Below are positions 46,805-55,712 of a stretch of DNA of 64,000 nucleotides, in pieces (positions within the stretch are counted from its first letter, which is position 1; every line of letters begins with the position of its first letter). Where the stretch lies: the NCBI RefSeq assembly GCF_024347415.1, contig NZ_AP025476.1, forward strand, positions 434,001 through 498,000, written 5' to 3'. Source of the stretch: Vibrio crassostreae (GTDB lineage: Bacteria; Pseudomonadota; Gammaproteobacteria; Enterobacterales; Vibrionaceae). Made by a program: the position numbers and the translations under genes. Under the pieces are notes generated by a model that worked only from the letters and a program-made list of their open reading frames with translations, was not told the DNA's origin and ran no database searches.

Positions 46805-47395
46805 ATGAGCAACGCGCCTTTAAATAACGGTCGCAGGCGTTTCTTAACCGCAACAACAGCCGTTGTTGGTGGTTTAGGAGCAGCTGCTGTAGCCGTGCCT
46901 TTTATTAAATCATGGAATCCGAGTGCCAAGGCGAAAGCTGCGGGCGCGCCGGTGGAAGTGGAAGTCAGTAAGTTAGAACCGGGACAAATGGTTCGTGTCG
47001 AGTGGCAAGGTAAACCTGTATGGGTTGTACGCCGTGCTGAGTCGGTACTAGAGAACCTAAAAGCGATCGGTGGTCAACTTCGTGACCCTCAATCTGAAGC
47101 TGAACAACAACCTGAATACGCGCAGAACGAGTTCCGTTCAATTAAGCCTGAATTCTTCGTTGCTGTTGGTTTCTGTACGCACTTAGGTTGTTCTCCAACT
47201 TACCTGCCGGATTCTTTTGCAGAGCAAGTTCAGGGTGTTAAGTCTGGTTTCTTCTGTCCTTGCCATGGTTCAAAGTTTGATATGGCAGGTCGAGTATTCC
47301 AAGGCGTACCAGCTCCATTGAATCTTGTTGTACCAAAGCATATGTATTTGAGTGACACTAAGATCATGATCGGTGTGGACGAGGGAGACGCGTAA
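46805..47395 (+). CDS. petA: Ubiquinol-cytochrome c reductase, Rieske iron-sulfur subunit
   Basis: The 196-residue subunit has a twin-arginine signal anchor (GRRRFLTATTAVVGGLGAAA) exported by Tat. The periplasmic Rieske domain binds a 2Fe-2S cluster with CTHLGC and CPCHGSKFD. It takes an electron from ubiquinol and passes it to cytochrome c1. Its stop codon overlaps the petB start by one base. petABC together encode the complete bacterial cytochrome bc1 complex. Confidence 0.97.
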   Translation: MSNAPLNNGRRRFLTATTAVVGGLGAAAVAVPFIKSWNPSAKAKAAGAPVEVEVSKLEPGQMVRVEWQGKPVWVVRRAESVLENLKAIGGQLRDPQSEAEQQPEYAQNEFRSIKPEFFVAVGFCTHLGCSPTYLPDSFAEQVQGVKSGFFCPCHGSKFDMAGRVFQGVPAPLNLVVPKHMYLSDTKIMIGVDEGDA

Positions 47396-48660
47396 TGCAA
47401 GGATTGCTTGATTGGGTAGAGAAACGTCTACCCGCGATGAATGCTTATAAAAAGCATTTATCTGAATACCCAATGCCTAAGAACTTTAACTTTTGGTACC
47501 TTTTCGGTTCTTTAGCAATGTTGGTACTGGTTAACCAAATTCTTACGGGTATTTGGCTAACAATGAACTACGTACCTTCAGGTGAGGGTGCATTTGCTTC
47601 TGTTGAATACATCATGCGTGATGTGGAATACGGTTGGTTACTGCGTTACATGCACTCAACGGGTGCTTCGGCATTCTTCGTTGTTATCTACCTGCATATG
47701 TTCCGTGGCCTAATCTACGGTTCTTACCAAAAACCTCGTGAGCTACTTTGGATCTTCGGTATGTTGATCTTCTTAGTGCTTATGGCTGAGGCTTTCATGG
47801 GTTACCTACTACCATGGGGTCAAATGTCTTACTGGGGTGCTCAGGTAATCATTTCTTTGTTTGGTGCGATTCCTGTTATTGGTGATGACCTAACGCTTTG
47901 GATACGTGGTGACTACATCATATCTGGTGCAACGCTGAACCGTTTCTTCGCACTGCACGTTATCGCTCTACCAATCGTACTTCTGCTACTTATCGTACTT
48001 CACGTACTAGCACTGCACGAAGTGGGTTCGAACAACCCAGATGGTATCGAGACTAAGCTTCCTAAAGGTACAATGGGCGACGATTACAAAACTCAGTTCC
48101 CATTCCATAAGGATTACACTAAGAAATACGACATCATCGACTCTATTCCTTTCCACCCATACGGGACGGTGAAAGACATGGTAGGTGTTGCTGGTTTCCT
48201 ATTCTTGTTCTGTTACGTGCTGTTCTTTAACCCAGAAATGGGTGGATACTTCCTTGAGCCGCCTAACTTTGAAGCCGCGAATCCGCTGAAAACACCTGAG
48301 CATATTGCTCCAGTTTGGTACTTCACGCCGTTCTACGCTGTACTTCGTGCTGTTCCTGATAAGCTGCTAGGTGTAGTAGCAATGGGTGCATCTATTGTTG
48401 TGTTATTCCTATTGCCATGGTTCGACCGTTGTAAAGTGCGCTCTTACCGTTACCGTAGCAAACTGCATTTGATTAACATCATCCAATTCACAATAAGCTT
48501 TATTGCGCTTGGTGTACTTGGTGCGCTTCCAGCAACGCCAACATACACGCTACTGGCTCAAATCTTTAGCTTAGGTTATTTCATGTTCTTCGTTCTACTG
48601 TGGTTCTACAGTAAAAATGAAGCGACGAAACCATTACCAGAAAGGGTGACATTCAAATGA
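47395..48660 (+). CDS. petB: Ubiquinol-cytochrome c reductase, cytochrome b subunit
   Basis: The 421-residue membrane protein has eight predicted spans and is a full-length cytochrome b (not the split b6/subunit IV form). Haem-ligand histidines are in RYMHSTGASAFFVVIYLHMFRG and in FFALHVIALPIVLLLLIVLH. The Qo-site PEWY-type motif here reads APVWYFTPFYAVLRAVP, so the Glu of PEWY is a Val, an established variation in some bacteria. It overlaps petC by 4 bases. Confidence 0.97.
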   Translation: MQGLLDWVEKRLPAMNAYKKHLSEYPMPKNFNFWYLFGSLAMLVLVNQILTGIWLTMNYVPSGEGAFASVEYIMRDVEYGWLLRYMHSTGASAFFVVIYLHMFRGLIYGSYQKPRELLWIFGMLIFLVLMAEAFMGYLLPWGQMSYWGAQVIISLFGAIPVIGDDLTLWIRGDYIISGATLNRFFALHVIALPIVLLLLIVLHVLALHEVGSNNPDGIETKLPKGTMGDDYKTQFPFHKDYTKKYDIIDSIPFHPYGTVKDMVGVAGFLFLFCYVLFFNPEMGGYFLEPPNFEAANPLKTPEHIAPVWYFTPFYAVLRAVPDKLLGVVAMGASIVVLFLLPWFDRCKVRSYRYRSKLHLINIIQFTISFIALGVLGALPATPTYTLLAQIFSLGYFMFFVLLWFYSKNEATKPLPERVTFK

Positions 48661-49394
48661 AAAAGTGGATTGTAATTTTATTTGCTATGTTGCCGTCATT
48701 GGCGATGGCAGCGGGTGCAAACGTACCATTAGACAAAGCGAACAATGACTTAACAGACAAAGCTTCATTGCAAAATGGCGCTAAGATGTTCATGAACTAC
48801 TGTTTCGCTTGTCACTCAACGCAGTACCAGCGTTATGAACGTGTTGCGAATGATTTAGAGATCCCTGTTGATCTAATGAAGGAAAACCTGATTTTCGACC
48901 CAGAGGCGAAAATTGGTAGCTTGATGGTTAACGCTATGCCTTCTGAGCAAGCGGCAAGTTGGTTTGGTGCTCCGCCACCTGACCTAACTTTGGTTGCTCG
49001 TGTTCGTGGCGCAGATTGGCTGTACACTTACCTTCGTACATTCTATGAAGATCCGTCTCGTCCGTTTGGCGTGAACAACATTGTTTTCCCAAGTGTAGGT
49101 ATGCCGCACGTTCTTGAAGAGCTACAAGGTATCCCAACACCAATCTACGATACGCATATGGTAGATGGCGAGGAAGTGACGGTTGTTGTTGGTACTGAAA
49201 CTGACGGTTCTGGTGAACTAAGTGCTGGTGAATACGACGAAGCGGTTCGTGACCTTGTTAACTTTTTGGTTTACTCGGGCGACCCAGTTCAACTTGAGCG
49301 TCACGCTATGGGTTGGTGGGTAATGGCCTTCTTAGTAATATTCACTATCATCGTGATTTTGCTGAAGAAAGAGTATTGGCGTGATGTGCACTAA
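48657..49394 (+). CDS. petC: Ubiquinol-cytochrome c reductase, cytochrome c1
   Basis: The 245-residue protein begins with a signal peptide (MKKWIVILFAMLPSLAMA). It has a single covalent haem site CFACHS near residue 50, the sixth-ligand methionine region (possibly VNAMPSEQ), and a C-terminal membrane anchor (WWVMAFLVIFTIIVILLKKE). Cytochrome c1 passes electrons from the Rieske protein to soluble cytochrome c. It is last in the pet operon; a terminator lies 44 bases downstream. Confidence 0.96.
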   Translation: MKKWIVILFAMLPSLAMAAGANVPLDKANNDLTDKASLQNGAKMFMNYCFACHSTQYQRYERVANDLEIPVDLMKENLIFDPEAKIGSLMVNAMPSEQAASWFGAPPPDLTLVARVRGADWLYTYLRTFYEDPSRPFGVNNIVFPSVGMPHVLEELQGIPTPIYDTHMVDGEEVTVVVGTETDGSGELSAGEYDEAVRDLVNFLVYSGDPVQLERHAMGWWVMAFLVIFTIIVILLKKEYWRDVH

Positions 49395-49406
49395 TTGTGC
49401 TATAAT
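49376..49406 (+). promoter_or_regulatory. Possible sspA promoter at the petC 3' end
   Basis: TTGGCG (49376-49381) and a perfect TATAAT (49401-49406) are 19 bases apart, overlapping the petC stop. RNA started near 49413 would meet the terminator hairpin at 49438 before reaching sspA. It may be chance or the start of an attenuated leader. Confidence 0.35.
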
Positions 49407-49437
49407 ACCGTGCTAATTCCCAAATTATGTTAATGTT

Positions 49438-49467
49438 CAATGGAGGCTTTAGGCCTCCATTGTTTTT
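49438..49467 (+). terminator. Terminator between petC and sspA
   Basis: CAATGGAGGC pairs perfectly with GCCTCCATTG around a 5-base loop and is followed by five T residues. Only 24 bases separate it from the sspA ATG, which leaves little room for a separate downstream promoter. Confidence 0.87.
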
Positions 49468-49491
49468 ATTTAAAGTGTACTGGAGGGCTCC

Positions 49492-50127
49492 ATGGCTGTA
49501 GCTGCCAATAAACGTTCTGTAATGACTCTTTTCTCAAGTGCTTCTGATATGTATAGCCATCAGGTGCGCATCGTTCTTGCTGAAAAAGGCGTAAGTGTTG
49601 AAGTTGAGTTGGTTGATGAAAAAAATCTACCAGCAGAGCTTGTTGAACTGAACCCGTACAAATCAGTACCTACTCTTGTTGATCGTGAGCTTGCTCTATA
49701 TGACTCAAAGATCATCATGGAATACCTAGATGAGCGTTTCCCTCATCCACCATTGATGCCTGTATACCCGGTTGCTCGTGGTAACAGTCGTCTAATGATG
49801 TACCGCATTGAGCGTAACTGGTATTCAGTTGCAGAGAAGATCGTTAAAGGCAATGCTGAAGAATCTGAAGCAGCTCGCGTTAAACTGCGCAACGACCTAC
49901 TGACTCTTGCTCCTATCTTCGCTGAGTATGAATACTTCATGAGCGAAGAGTTTAGCCTAATTGATTGTTACCTAGCTCCGCTACTATGGCGTTTACCTGA
50001 GCTTGGTATCGAACTAATTGGTCCTGGTTCTAAAGAGCTTAAGATTTACATGAACCGCGTATTCGAACGTGATTCATTCCTAGCTTCTCTAACTGAAGCT
50101 GAGCGTGAGATGCGACTTGTTCGCTAA
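49492..50127 (+). CDS. sspA: Stringent starvation protein A
   Basis: SspA binds RNA polymerase holoenzyme and alters transcription during stress and stationary phase. The 211-residue protein has a glutathione-S-transferase-like fold: a thioredoxin-type N-terminal domain (MTLFSSASDMYSHQVRIVLA, LNPYKSVPTLVDRELALYDS) and a helical C-terminal domain. GGAGGG precedes the ATG. It is followed by sspB 6 bases later, the standard pair. Confidence 0.97.
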   Translation: MAVAANKRSVMTLFSSASDMYSHQVRIVLAEKGVSVEVELVDEKNLPAELVELNPYKSVPTLVDRELALYDSKIIMEYLDERFPHPPLMPVYPVARGNSRLMMYRIERNWYSVAEKIVKGNAEESEAARVKLRNDLLTLAPIFAEYEYFMSEEFSLIDCYLAPLLWRLPELGIELIGPGSKELKIYMNRVFERDSFLASLTEAEREMRLVR

Positions 50128-50133
50128 GCGTTT

Positions 50134-50628
50134 ATGGATATTTCTAATATGACTCCACGCCGACCATATATGCTTCGTGCATTTTATGAATGGCTGGTTG
50201 ATAACGAATTAACTCCACACCTTGTTGTTGAAGCAACATTGCCGGGTGTGCGAGTTCCAGAAGAGTTTGTTCAAGATGGTCAGATCATTCTGAACATCGC
50301 GCCTCGTGCGGTTGGACAACTTGAACTGGGTAACGAAGCTGTGACGTTTAGTGCTCGCTTTAGTGGTCGTCCACACTCTGTGATCGTTCCGCTTTACGCA
50401 GTACAAGCGATTTATGCTCGTGAAAATGGTGCTGGTACCATGTTTGAACCTGAAGAGGCTTACATGGAAGCGTTTGAAGAAGGGATTGAAGAAAGTCCTT
50501 TTGAAGAACCAGAAAAAGGTCCATCTTTGAGCGTAGCAACGGCAGACGTAGATGCTGAAGAGCCTGACTCAGATCCTGAGCCACCTCGTCCAGCGAAAGG
50601 TCGCCCAAGCCTTCGTGTTATCAAATAA
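50134..50628 (+). CDS. sspB: ClpXP protease specificity-enhancing factor SspB
   Basis: SspB binds ssrA-tagged peptides and delivers them to ClpXP. The 164-residue protein begins MDISNMTPRRPYMLRAFYEW, aligning with E. coli MDLSQLTPRRPY, which supports this start. The compact binding domain spans about 1-110. An acidic disordered linker follows, then the ClpX-docking tail GRPSLRVIK at the end. It forms an operon with sspA and ends at the terminator at 50639. Confidence 0.97.
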   Translation: MDISNMTPRRPYMLRAFYEWLVDNELTPHLVVEATLPGVRVPEEFVQDGQIILNIAPRAVGQLELGNEAVTFSARFSGRPHSVIVPLYAVQAIYARENGAGTMFEPEEAYMEAFEEGIEESPFEEPEKGPSLSVATADVDAEEPDSDPEPPRPAKGRPSLRVIK

Positions 50629-50638
50629 CGAATCAAAT

Positions 50639-50667
50639 AAAAAAGCAGCGACTCGTCGCTGCTTTTT
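50639..50667. terminator. Bidirectional terminator between sspB and dolP
   Basis: AAAAAGCAGCGA pairs perfectly with TCGCTGCTTTTT around a CTCG loop, with T-runs on both strands for the convergent genes. Confidence 0.9.
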
Positions 50668-50705
50668 CTTTTCTGGTAAATAGCATTTAATTGACTGACT
50701 TAAGG

Positions 50706-51311
50706 CTAGTTAACAGCCGTCTCTTCTTCACCATATTCAAATGCTCGAATGACCTGCTTTACGCCAGAGATGTTACGCGCAACTTCTGTTGCGATATCAG
50801 CATGCTCTCGAGTGACCAGTCCAAGCAGGAATACTTCTGAGTCCTCAGTAATTACTTTTACTTTGATGCCGTTAAGCTCAGCATTAGCAAGCAGAGCTGA
50901 CTTCACTTTAGTCGTAATCCAGCTGTCTTTGCTAATCGCGCTAACCGATAATGGCTCTTTCACTCGAATCTGGTTATGTATGCTTTCGACACCGGTTACT
51001 TCTTTGGCTTGGCTCTCAAAAGCACGACGTTCAGCGTCTGTTTTTGCTTGCCCCATTAACACCACAGAGCCGCGGTAAGAACTTGCAGTGACACGCACGC
51101 TACCACGGTAGGGTTGTTTATTAGTGATAGCTGCAACTTCAAACTCGATATTGTTGTCGTTCCAAATTTCTTTGGTGGTTCGCGTGTCAGTGACTAGATT
51201 TGCTGTGGTTGCCGCACCAGCAATGAAAATGCCAGCACAGCCAGACAGAGACAGTGTAAGTAGCGAAACACTAATCAGCTTAAACAGCTTCATAGAGGTT
51301 AATGATTTCAT
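50706..51311 (-). CDS. dolP: Outer-membrane lipoprotein DolP with two BON domains
   Basis: The 201-residue protein has a lipoprotein signal with lipobox LSLSGC (Cys near residue 25). Two BON domains follow, at about 50-115 and 125-195 (GSVRVTASSYRGSVVLMGQA, DSWITTKVKSALLANAELNG). DolP (formerly YraP) supports outer-membrane integrity and the BAM complex and is a sigma-E target in E. coli. The ATG at 51311 has GGAG 7 bases upstream. It is last in the lpoA-yraN-diaA-dolP run. Confidence 0.93.
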   Translation of the reverse strand: MKSLTSMKLFKLISVSLLTLSLSGCAGIFIAGAATTANLVTDTRTTKEIWNDNNIEFEVAAITNKQPYRGSVRVTASSYRGSVVLMGQAKTDAERRAFESQAKEVTGVESIHNQIRVKEPLSVSAISKDSWITTKVKSALLANAELNGIKVKVITEDSEVFLLGLVTREHADIATEVARNISGVKQVIRAFEYGEEETAVN

Positions 51312-51327
51312 TGTGATGCTCCGTATA

Positions 51328-51918
51328 TCACTCTTCGTGAGCAGGGAAGAGTACTTGATCGATTAGGTCACATAGGCAGTGTAGCGTCACCATATGTACT
51401 TCATGAATGCGCGCTGTACGGTGTGAAGGGATACGAATTTCTACATCGTGTTCACCAAGCAGACCTGCCATCTCGCCACCATCTTTACCGGTAAAGGCGA
51501 TGATTGTCATGTCGCGCGTTACCGCCGCTTCCATTGCCTTGATGATGTTCTTGCTGTTACCGCTAGTCGAGATAGCCAACAGAATATCGCCAGTTTGACC
51601 AAACGCACGCACCTGCTTAGAGAAGATCTCTTCATAGTGGTAGTCGTTAGCCACAGCTGTGAGCGTAGTGTTGTCTGCTGTGAGTGCCATCGCTGGAAGG
51701 CTAGGGCGCTCTGTTTCAAATCGGTTGAGTAGGCACGATACAAATTGCTGAGCATTCGACGCTGAACCACCATTACCACAACAAAGAATTTTGTTTCCGT
51801 TAAGCAAGGTCGCAACCATTGCTTGAGCGGCATGCGTGATTGCGTCAGGCAGAGCTTCTGCAGCCGCAATTTGGATTTGAATACTTTCTGTGAAACTTTC
51901 TTTAATGCTGTCTAGCAT
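51328..51918 (-). CDS. diaA: DnaA initiator-associating protein DiaA (SIS domain)
   Basis: The 196-residue protein has a single SIS sugar-phosphate-binding domain ([39 protein letters not shown]). In E. coli DiaA binds DnaA and promotes timely initiation at oriC. It is closely related to phosphoheptose isomerase GmhA. Position between yraN and dolP identifies it as DiaA rather than GmhA. Confidence 0.9.
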   Translation of the reverse strand: MLDSIKESFTESIQIQIAAAEALPDAITHAAQAMVATLLNGNKILCCGNGGSASNAQQFVSCLLNRFETERPSLPAMALTADNTTLTAVANDYHYEEIFSKQVRAFGQTGDILLAISTSGNSKNIIKAMEAAVTRDMTIIAFTGKDGGEMAGLLGEHDVEIRIPSHRTARIHEVHMVTLHCLCDLIDQVLFPAHEE

Positions 51919-51920
51919 GT

Positions 51921-52319
51921 TTATCCTTGGGTAATCGCGTTTTGAATCCAGTTGATACTGTCATTCGGCCCTTCAATGGCAACAATATCAAACCTGAAAT
52001 CTGTAGAGTGTACCGACAAGCCTTGCTGCATAAGCCAAACATTGGCTGTTTTGAGTAGCTTCTGTGACTTCTTGGCAGTCACCATTTCAGCGGCATGTCC
52101 GTAGCGGGTTTGCTTGCGGTATTTTACCTCAGCAAACACAACCGTATTGTTATGGCGCATTATAAGATCAATCTCGCCACATTTTGCTATGAAGTTTTCT
52201 TGAATTAACGATAAACCGTGGTTAATCAGATAAGATTTTGCCACGGTCTCGTATTTATCACCCACTTGTTTGTGGGTGATGGTTGGTTTGGATAGGAACT
52301 TTCGGCTAAAAAGCCCCAT
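51921..52319 (-). CDS. yraN: UPF0102 endonuclease-like protein YraN
   Basis: The chosen ATG at 52319 gives 132 residues starting [11 protein letters not shown] and overlaps the lpoA 3' end by 14 bases. An ATG at 52352 would add 11 residues. The fold is that of Holliday-junction-resolvase-like nucleases: [17 protein letters not shown], then the metal-binding [12 protein letters not shown] and [15 protein letters not shown] (E/D...EVK motif). Its function in the cell is not known. It is co-transcribed with lpoA, diaA and dolP. Confidence 0.9.
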   Translation of the reverse strand: MGLFSRKFLSKPTITHKQVGDKYETVAKSYLINHGLSLIQENFIAKCGEIDLIMRHNNTVVFAEVKYRKQTRYGHAAEMVTAKKSQKLLKTANVWLMQQGLSVHSTDFRFDIVAIEGPNDSINWIQNAITQG

Positions 52320-54123
52320 GCTCTGCCCAGCTGATTTCACGTTGAACCACACAGTTGTTATCGATGGTTAACACGCCGGTTTCACCTGGAATGCTGTAAC
52401 CCTGTACGGCTTTCATCTGTGGCAGTGCATCCATTAGGTAGTATGCATCCATTCCCAGTGCTTGCAGACGCTTTTGGCCGTTTGAGTGTGCAGGCCATAG
52501 GTCGTTGAGCTCTTTATTAAGCTCGTTTTTATTCTCAACCAATAGTGGGATATCGCTGTAGAACACACCGGTTAGGTCTTCATACTGCTTATCACCGCTG
52601 TTGCTGCGTGAGTTTGAGAATAGAGCTGGTTGGCTTGCATCTGGGTTGATTGCAACTTCAATGAAGGGCTTGATGAGCGTTAGCTCTGAGTTCTTAGCCA
52701 CAATGTAGACAGAATCGATATCACGACGGCTGCGTGGCTCAGTTTCAAGGTCTAGGTTAAGTAGTCCATCCATTTGAGCGATACGCTGTTGGCTCTCTTG
52801 CAAGCCGAATACCTGATTCACATTGCGTTGTAGTTGGCGTTTGTCAGAGAACAAGCTGATAGCAACATCGTTGCTGCTGTATTTTTTCCACTCTTCTTTA
52901 AACGCTTGCTCAACACGCTCACCTAAGCGTCCTCTTGGCGCAAGGATAAGCGGGTACTTGTAACCTTGAGTAAATAGGTGTTTCGCTGCCTGAGCGACTT
53001 CTTGCTCTGGCGATAGAGCGAGATAACAAATATTGGTATCAGGTTCTAGTTGCGTTGGAATGTTCAGAGCTAAAGCTGGAATCGAGTTCTCGTGGTTTTT
53101 CTGCGCTTGCTGAAGCTTAGTGATGTTGCTCTTAATCAGCGGGCCAACGATGAAATCAACGTTGTTCTCTTCCAGTGTCGCTTTAATCTCAGCCGCACTT
53201 TGCAGGTTGGTATCCATTACCGTCAGCGTTGCATCTTCTTCGCGCTCTTTGTCATTCATCATCGCAAAGATGAAACCGTCACGTACAAGTTGTGCTTGCT
53301 TGCCGTACTTGCCGGTTAGAGGCAGTAATAGTGCAGTGCTGGTTGGCTTGCTGATCTCTAGCGCTAAGATGTCCGTGATCGCCTGAGGTGTATATGTCGC
53401 TGCTGGGTGCTGAGGATTCTCTGCTAGCCAATCAGACAGGGTTTCCTGTAGGTTTGGAAGGTTCGAGTTCAGCGTCTTCATGTAAATCGCCAGCTGTAAC
53501 CAACCTTCAAGAACGTCTTCCGTAGGCGACGTCTTAAGCTCTAGAATCTCATATTGAGAGTAGCTATTTAGGTTCTGCCAAATACGGTCAGCAGCTTGCT
53601 GTTGGAGCTCTTCGTCAGCGTCTAGATATTCTGAATAAAGAACTAACTCGCGGCTCGCCTCAAAATACTCGCTTTGCATTTCAGAAATGTTCGCGCGTAG
53701 CTCGTGATAATCTTTCCACTGCTCGTTCGGAAGTTTCCACCAAGGCTGGAAGTTCAGTTGGCTATAAGCTTGCTCCGGCTGCGAGTTGTTCACTAACAGT
53801 TGAGCGCGCGATAATTGCCATTCCGCTTGCTGCGTTTCGCTCAGCTCTTGTTTTGCTAAGCGTTTGATCAGCAGAGTTGCTTGATCGGTTTTTCCAGCTT
53901 GCACAGAAGCCTTAAGCGCCATGATTAACCAGTCGTTTTGTAGACTTCCTTTGCTACTATCCGCCTGCATCATGTAACTTTCAGTTGATTGCACTGGATC
54001 TAGTGTAATATCTACGCTCGTTGGTGTTTGAGGACCTGAAGAACAAGCCGCCAATGTAATTGCTAATGCAATTGGAGTTAGTAAGCGTGGTACACTGAGT
54101 CTCTTATGGTTCATCGTTGCCAT
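52306..54123 (-). CDS. lpoA: Penicillin-binding protein activator LpoA
   Basis: LpoA is an outer-membrane lipoprotein that reaches through the periplasm to stimulate PBP1a. The 605-residue product has a lipobox (LAITLAACSSG), a helical TPR-like N-terminal half (about 40-250) and a periplasmic-binding-protein-like C-terminal half (about 255-600: TALLLPLTGKYGKQAQLVRD, VDFIVGPLIKSN). The ATG at 54114 (MNHKRLS) is an alternative start. It is divergent from rsmI, as in E. coli. Confidence 0.94.
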   Translation of the reverse strand: MATMNHKRLSVPRLLTPIALAITLAACSSGPQTPTSVDITLDPVQSTESYMMQADSSKGSLQNDWLIMALKASVQAGKTDQATLLIKRLAKQELSETQQAEWQLSRAQLLVNNSQPEQAYSQLNFQPWWKLPNEQWKDYHELRANISEMQSEYFEASRELVLYSEYLDADEELQQQAADRIWQNLNSYSQYEILELKTSPTEDVLEGWLQLAIYMKTLNSNLPNLQETLSDWLAENPQHPAATYTPQAITDILALEISKPTSTALLLPLTGKYGKQAQLVRDGFIFAMMNDKEREEDATLTVMDTNLQSAAEIKATLEENNVDFIVGPLIKSNITKLQQAQKNHENSIPALALNIPTQLEPDTNICYLALSPEQEVAQAAKHLFTQGYKYPLILAPRGRLGERVEQAFKEEWKKYSSNDVAISLFSDKRQLQRNVNQVFGLQESQQRIAQMDGLLNLDLETEPRSRRDIDSVYIVAKNSELTLIKPFIEVAINPDASQPALFSNSRSNSGDKQYEDLTGVFYSDIPLLVENKNELNKELNDLWPAHSNGQKRLQALGMDAYYLMDALPQMKAVQGYSIPGETGVLTIDNNCVVQREISWAEHGAF

Positions 54124-54184
54124 GAGTTCTTTAAATTCCGTATAAATTTGTATCTATATTAATCGTTGAAGTGATGGTAAACAA

Positions 54185-55051
54185 ATGACAGATAACAAAA
54201 CCTTGCTCACAGAGAGCCCAACTCTCTACATTGTGCCAACCCCAATCGGAAATTTGGGAGATATCACTCAAAGAGCAATTGAAATTTTATCAAGTGTCGA
54301 TGTTATTGCAGCCGAAGACACACGCCACACGGGTAAGCTGCTTGCTCACTTCAATATATCAACCAGAACGTTCGCTTTACATGATCATAATGAACAAACT
54401 AAAGCACAAGTTCTAGTCGAAAGGTTATTAGAAGGTCAGTCTATCGCATTAGTCTCTGATGCGGGTACTCCTTTAATTAGTGACCCAGGTTACCATCTTG
54501 TCTCACAATGTCGTCAAGCGGGTGTGAGAGTTGTGCCACTTCCTGGTGCTTGTGCTGTTATTACCGCATTGAGTGCTTCAGGTTTACCGTCGGATCGTTT
54601 CAGCTTTGAAGGCTTCTTACCGCCGAAGAGCAAAGGTCGTAAAGACAAGTTCTTAGAGATCGCAAAGGCAGAACGCACCTGTATCTTCTACGAGTCACCG
54701 CACCGCATCTCAGATTCTCTACAAGATATGCTTGAGATCTTAGGCCCAGACCGCGAAGTTGTGTTGGCGCGTGAGTTGACTAAGACATTCGAAACTATTC
54801 AAGGATTGCCATTGGGTGAGCTGATTGATTGGATTGAAGAAGATTCGAACCGTAAGCGCGGTGAGATGGTGTTATTGATTCATGGTCACCGTGAAGAAGC
54901 GAGCACAGAACTGCCAGACGAAGCGACTCGCACGCTGGGTATCCTAACCAAAGAATTACCCCTTAAAAAAGCGGCGGCGATGACAGCAGAAATCTATAAC
55001 TTGAAAAAGAACGCTTTATACAAATGGGGCCTAGAGCATCTAGACAACTAG
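54185..55051 (+). CDS. rsmI: 16S rRNA (cytidine-1402-2'-O)-methyltransferase
   Basis: RsmI methylates the ribose of C1402 in the 16S rRNA decoding site. The 288-residue protein is a SAM-dependent tetrapyrrole-methylase-fold enzyme with [47 protein letters not shown] and FYESPHRI. It is divergent from lpoA with 61 bases between the starts. A strong terminator follows. Confidence 0.97.
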   Translation: MTDNKTLLTESPTLYIVPTPIGNLGDITQRAIEILSSVDVIAAEDTRHTGKLLAHFNISTRTFALHDHNEQTKAQVLVERLLEGQSIALVSDAGTPLISDPGYHLVSQCRQAGVRVVPLPGACAVITALSASGLPSDRFSFEGFLPPKSKGRKDKFLEIAKAERTCIFYESPHRISDSLQDMLEILGPDREVVLARELTKTFETIQGLPLGELIDWIEEDSNRKRGEMVLLIHGHREEASTELPDEATRTLGILTKELPLKKAAAMTAEIYNLKKNALYKWGLEHLDN

Positions 55052-55094
55052 ATATCTATTTATAGAGTAGATAGCCTTTGTTGAAAAAGCTTGT

Positions 55095-55130
55095 GAGGAA
55101 TGATGGTGTTGCCGTCATTCCTCTTTTTTT
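55095..55130 (+). terminator. rsmI terminator
   Basis: GAGGAATGATGG pairs with CCGTCATTCCTC (one T-G pair) around a 5-base loop, followed by seven T residues. Confidence 0.9.
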
Positions 55131-55191
55131 GTCTGAATTGTGTAAAATTCCCGCAGTTGCTTAGAGGTTTGCACCATATTTGTGATCTCGC

Positions 55192-55220
55192 TAGACACTG
55201 CACCCTAATCTCTATACAAT
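55192..55220 (+). promoter_or_regulatory. Promoter of rnpB
   Basis: TAGACA (55192-55197) and TACAAT (55215-55220) are 17 bases apart. Transcription would start at 55228-55229, where the RNase P RNA begins. The discriminator CCGCCCTC is GC-rich, as in stringently controlled stable-RNA promoters. The -35 hexamer is the same as at the tRNA-Ile gene. Confidence 0.78.
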
Positions 55221-55228
55221 CCGCCCTC

Positions 55229-55668
55229 GGAGTTGAACGGGTAATCGCTGCTTTGCTGATGTCCTTCGGGAGACTGACGTTGAGGTCCTTCGGGAAACTG
55301 ACGTTGAAGTCCTTCGGGAGACTGGCAGAGGGGAGGAACGTCCGGGCTCCATAGAGCAGGGTGCCAGATAACGTCTGGGGGGCGCGAGCCCACGACAAGT
55401 GCAGCAGAGAGAAGACCGCCGATGGCCTCATTTCTTCGGAAGGGGCACAGGTAAGGCTGAAAGGGTGCGGTAAGAGCGCACCGTGCGACTGGCAACAGTT
55501 CGTAGCAAGGTAAACTCCACCCGGAGCAAGATCAAATAGGCCCTCACATTGCGTTGCTCGCGTATGGGGGCGGGTAGATTGCTTGAGCCTGTGAGCGATT
55601 GCAGGCCTAGACGAATGGTTACCGCCGCGCAAGCGGAACAGAACCCGGCGTATGTGTCAACTCCACCT
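55229..55668 (+). ncRNA. rnpB: RNase P RNA (type A)
   Basis: This ribozyme trims the 5' ends of tRNA precursors. Bases near 55329-55355 (GAGGGGAGGAACGTCCGGGC) form conserved region I. Further conserved stretches include CCATAGAGCAGGGTGCCAG, GACCGCCGATGGCC, GGTGCGGTAAGAGCGCACC, GTAAACTCCACCCGGAGCAA and ACAGAACCCGGCG near the 3' end. GGAGTTGA at the start pairs with TCAACTCC at the end (P1), fixing the ends. At 440 nt it is longer than E. coli (377), partly because its P3 arm has a 24-nt unit repeated three times. A terminator follows. Confidence 0.95.
55257..55328 (+). repeat. Three tandem 24-nt units in the P3 arm of RNase P RNA
   Basis: Units at 55257-55280, 55281-55304 and 55305-55328 differ at few positions; each holds GTCC-TTCG-GG(A)-AC, a mini hairpin with a TTCG loop. 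CTTTGCT before the first unit pairs with GGCAGAG at the end of the third, so a single unit would already make a normal P3 arm. Two extra units are inserted. Confidence 0.88.
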
Positions 55669-55676
55669 ATATAAAG

Positions 55677-55712
55677 AACCCATCATTACTTAACGGTAGT
55701 GATGGGTTTTTT
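55677..55712 (+). terminator. rnpB terminator
   Basis: CCCATCATTAC pairs with GTAGTGATGGG (one T-G pair) around a short loop and is followed by six T residues. Confidence 0.9.

Noticed and set aside
55060..55632. Open reading frames of up to 190 codons on both strands over the rnpB gene
   Set aside because: They coincide with the RNase P RNA and the rsmI terminator. They have no homology I recognise, and the RNA explains the sequence.
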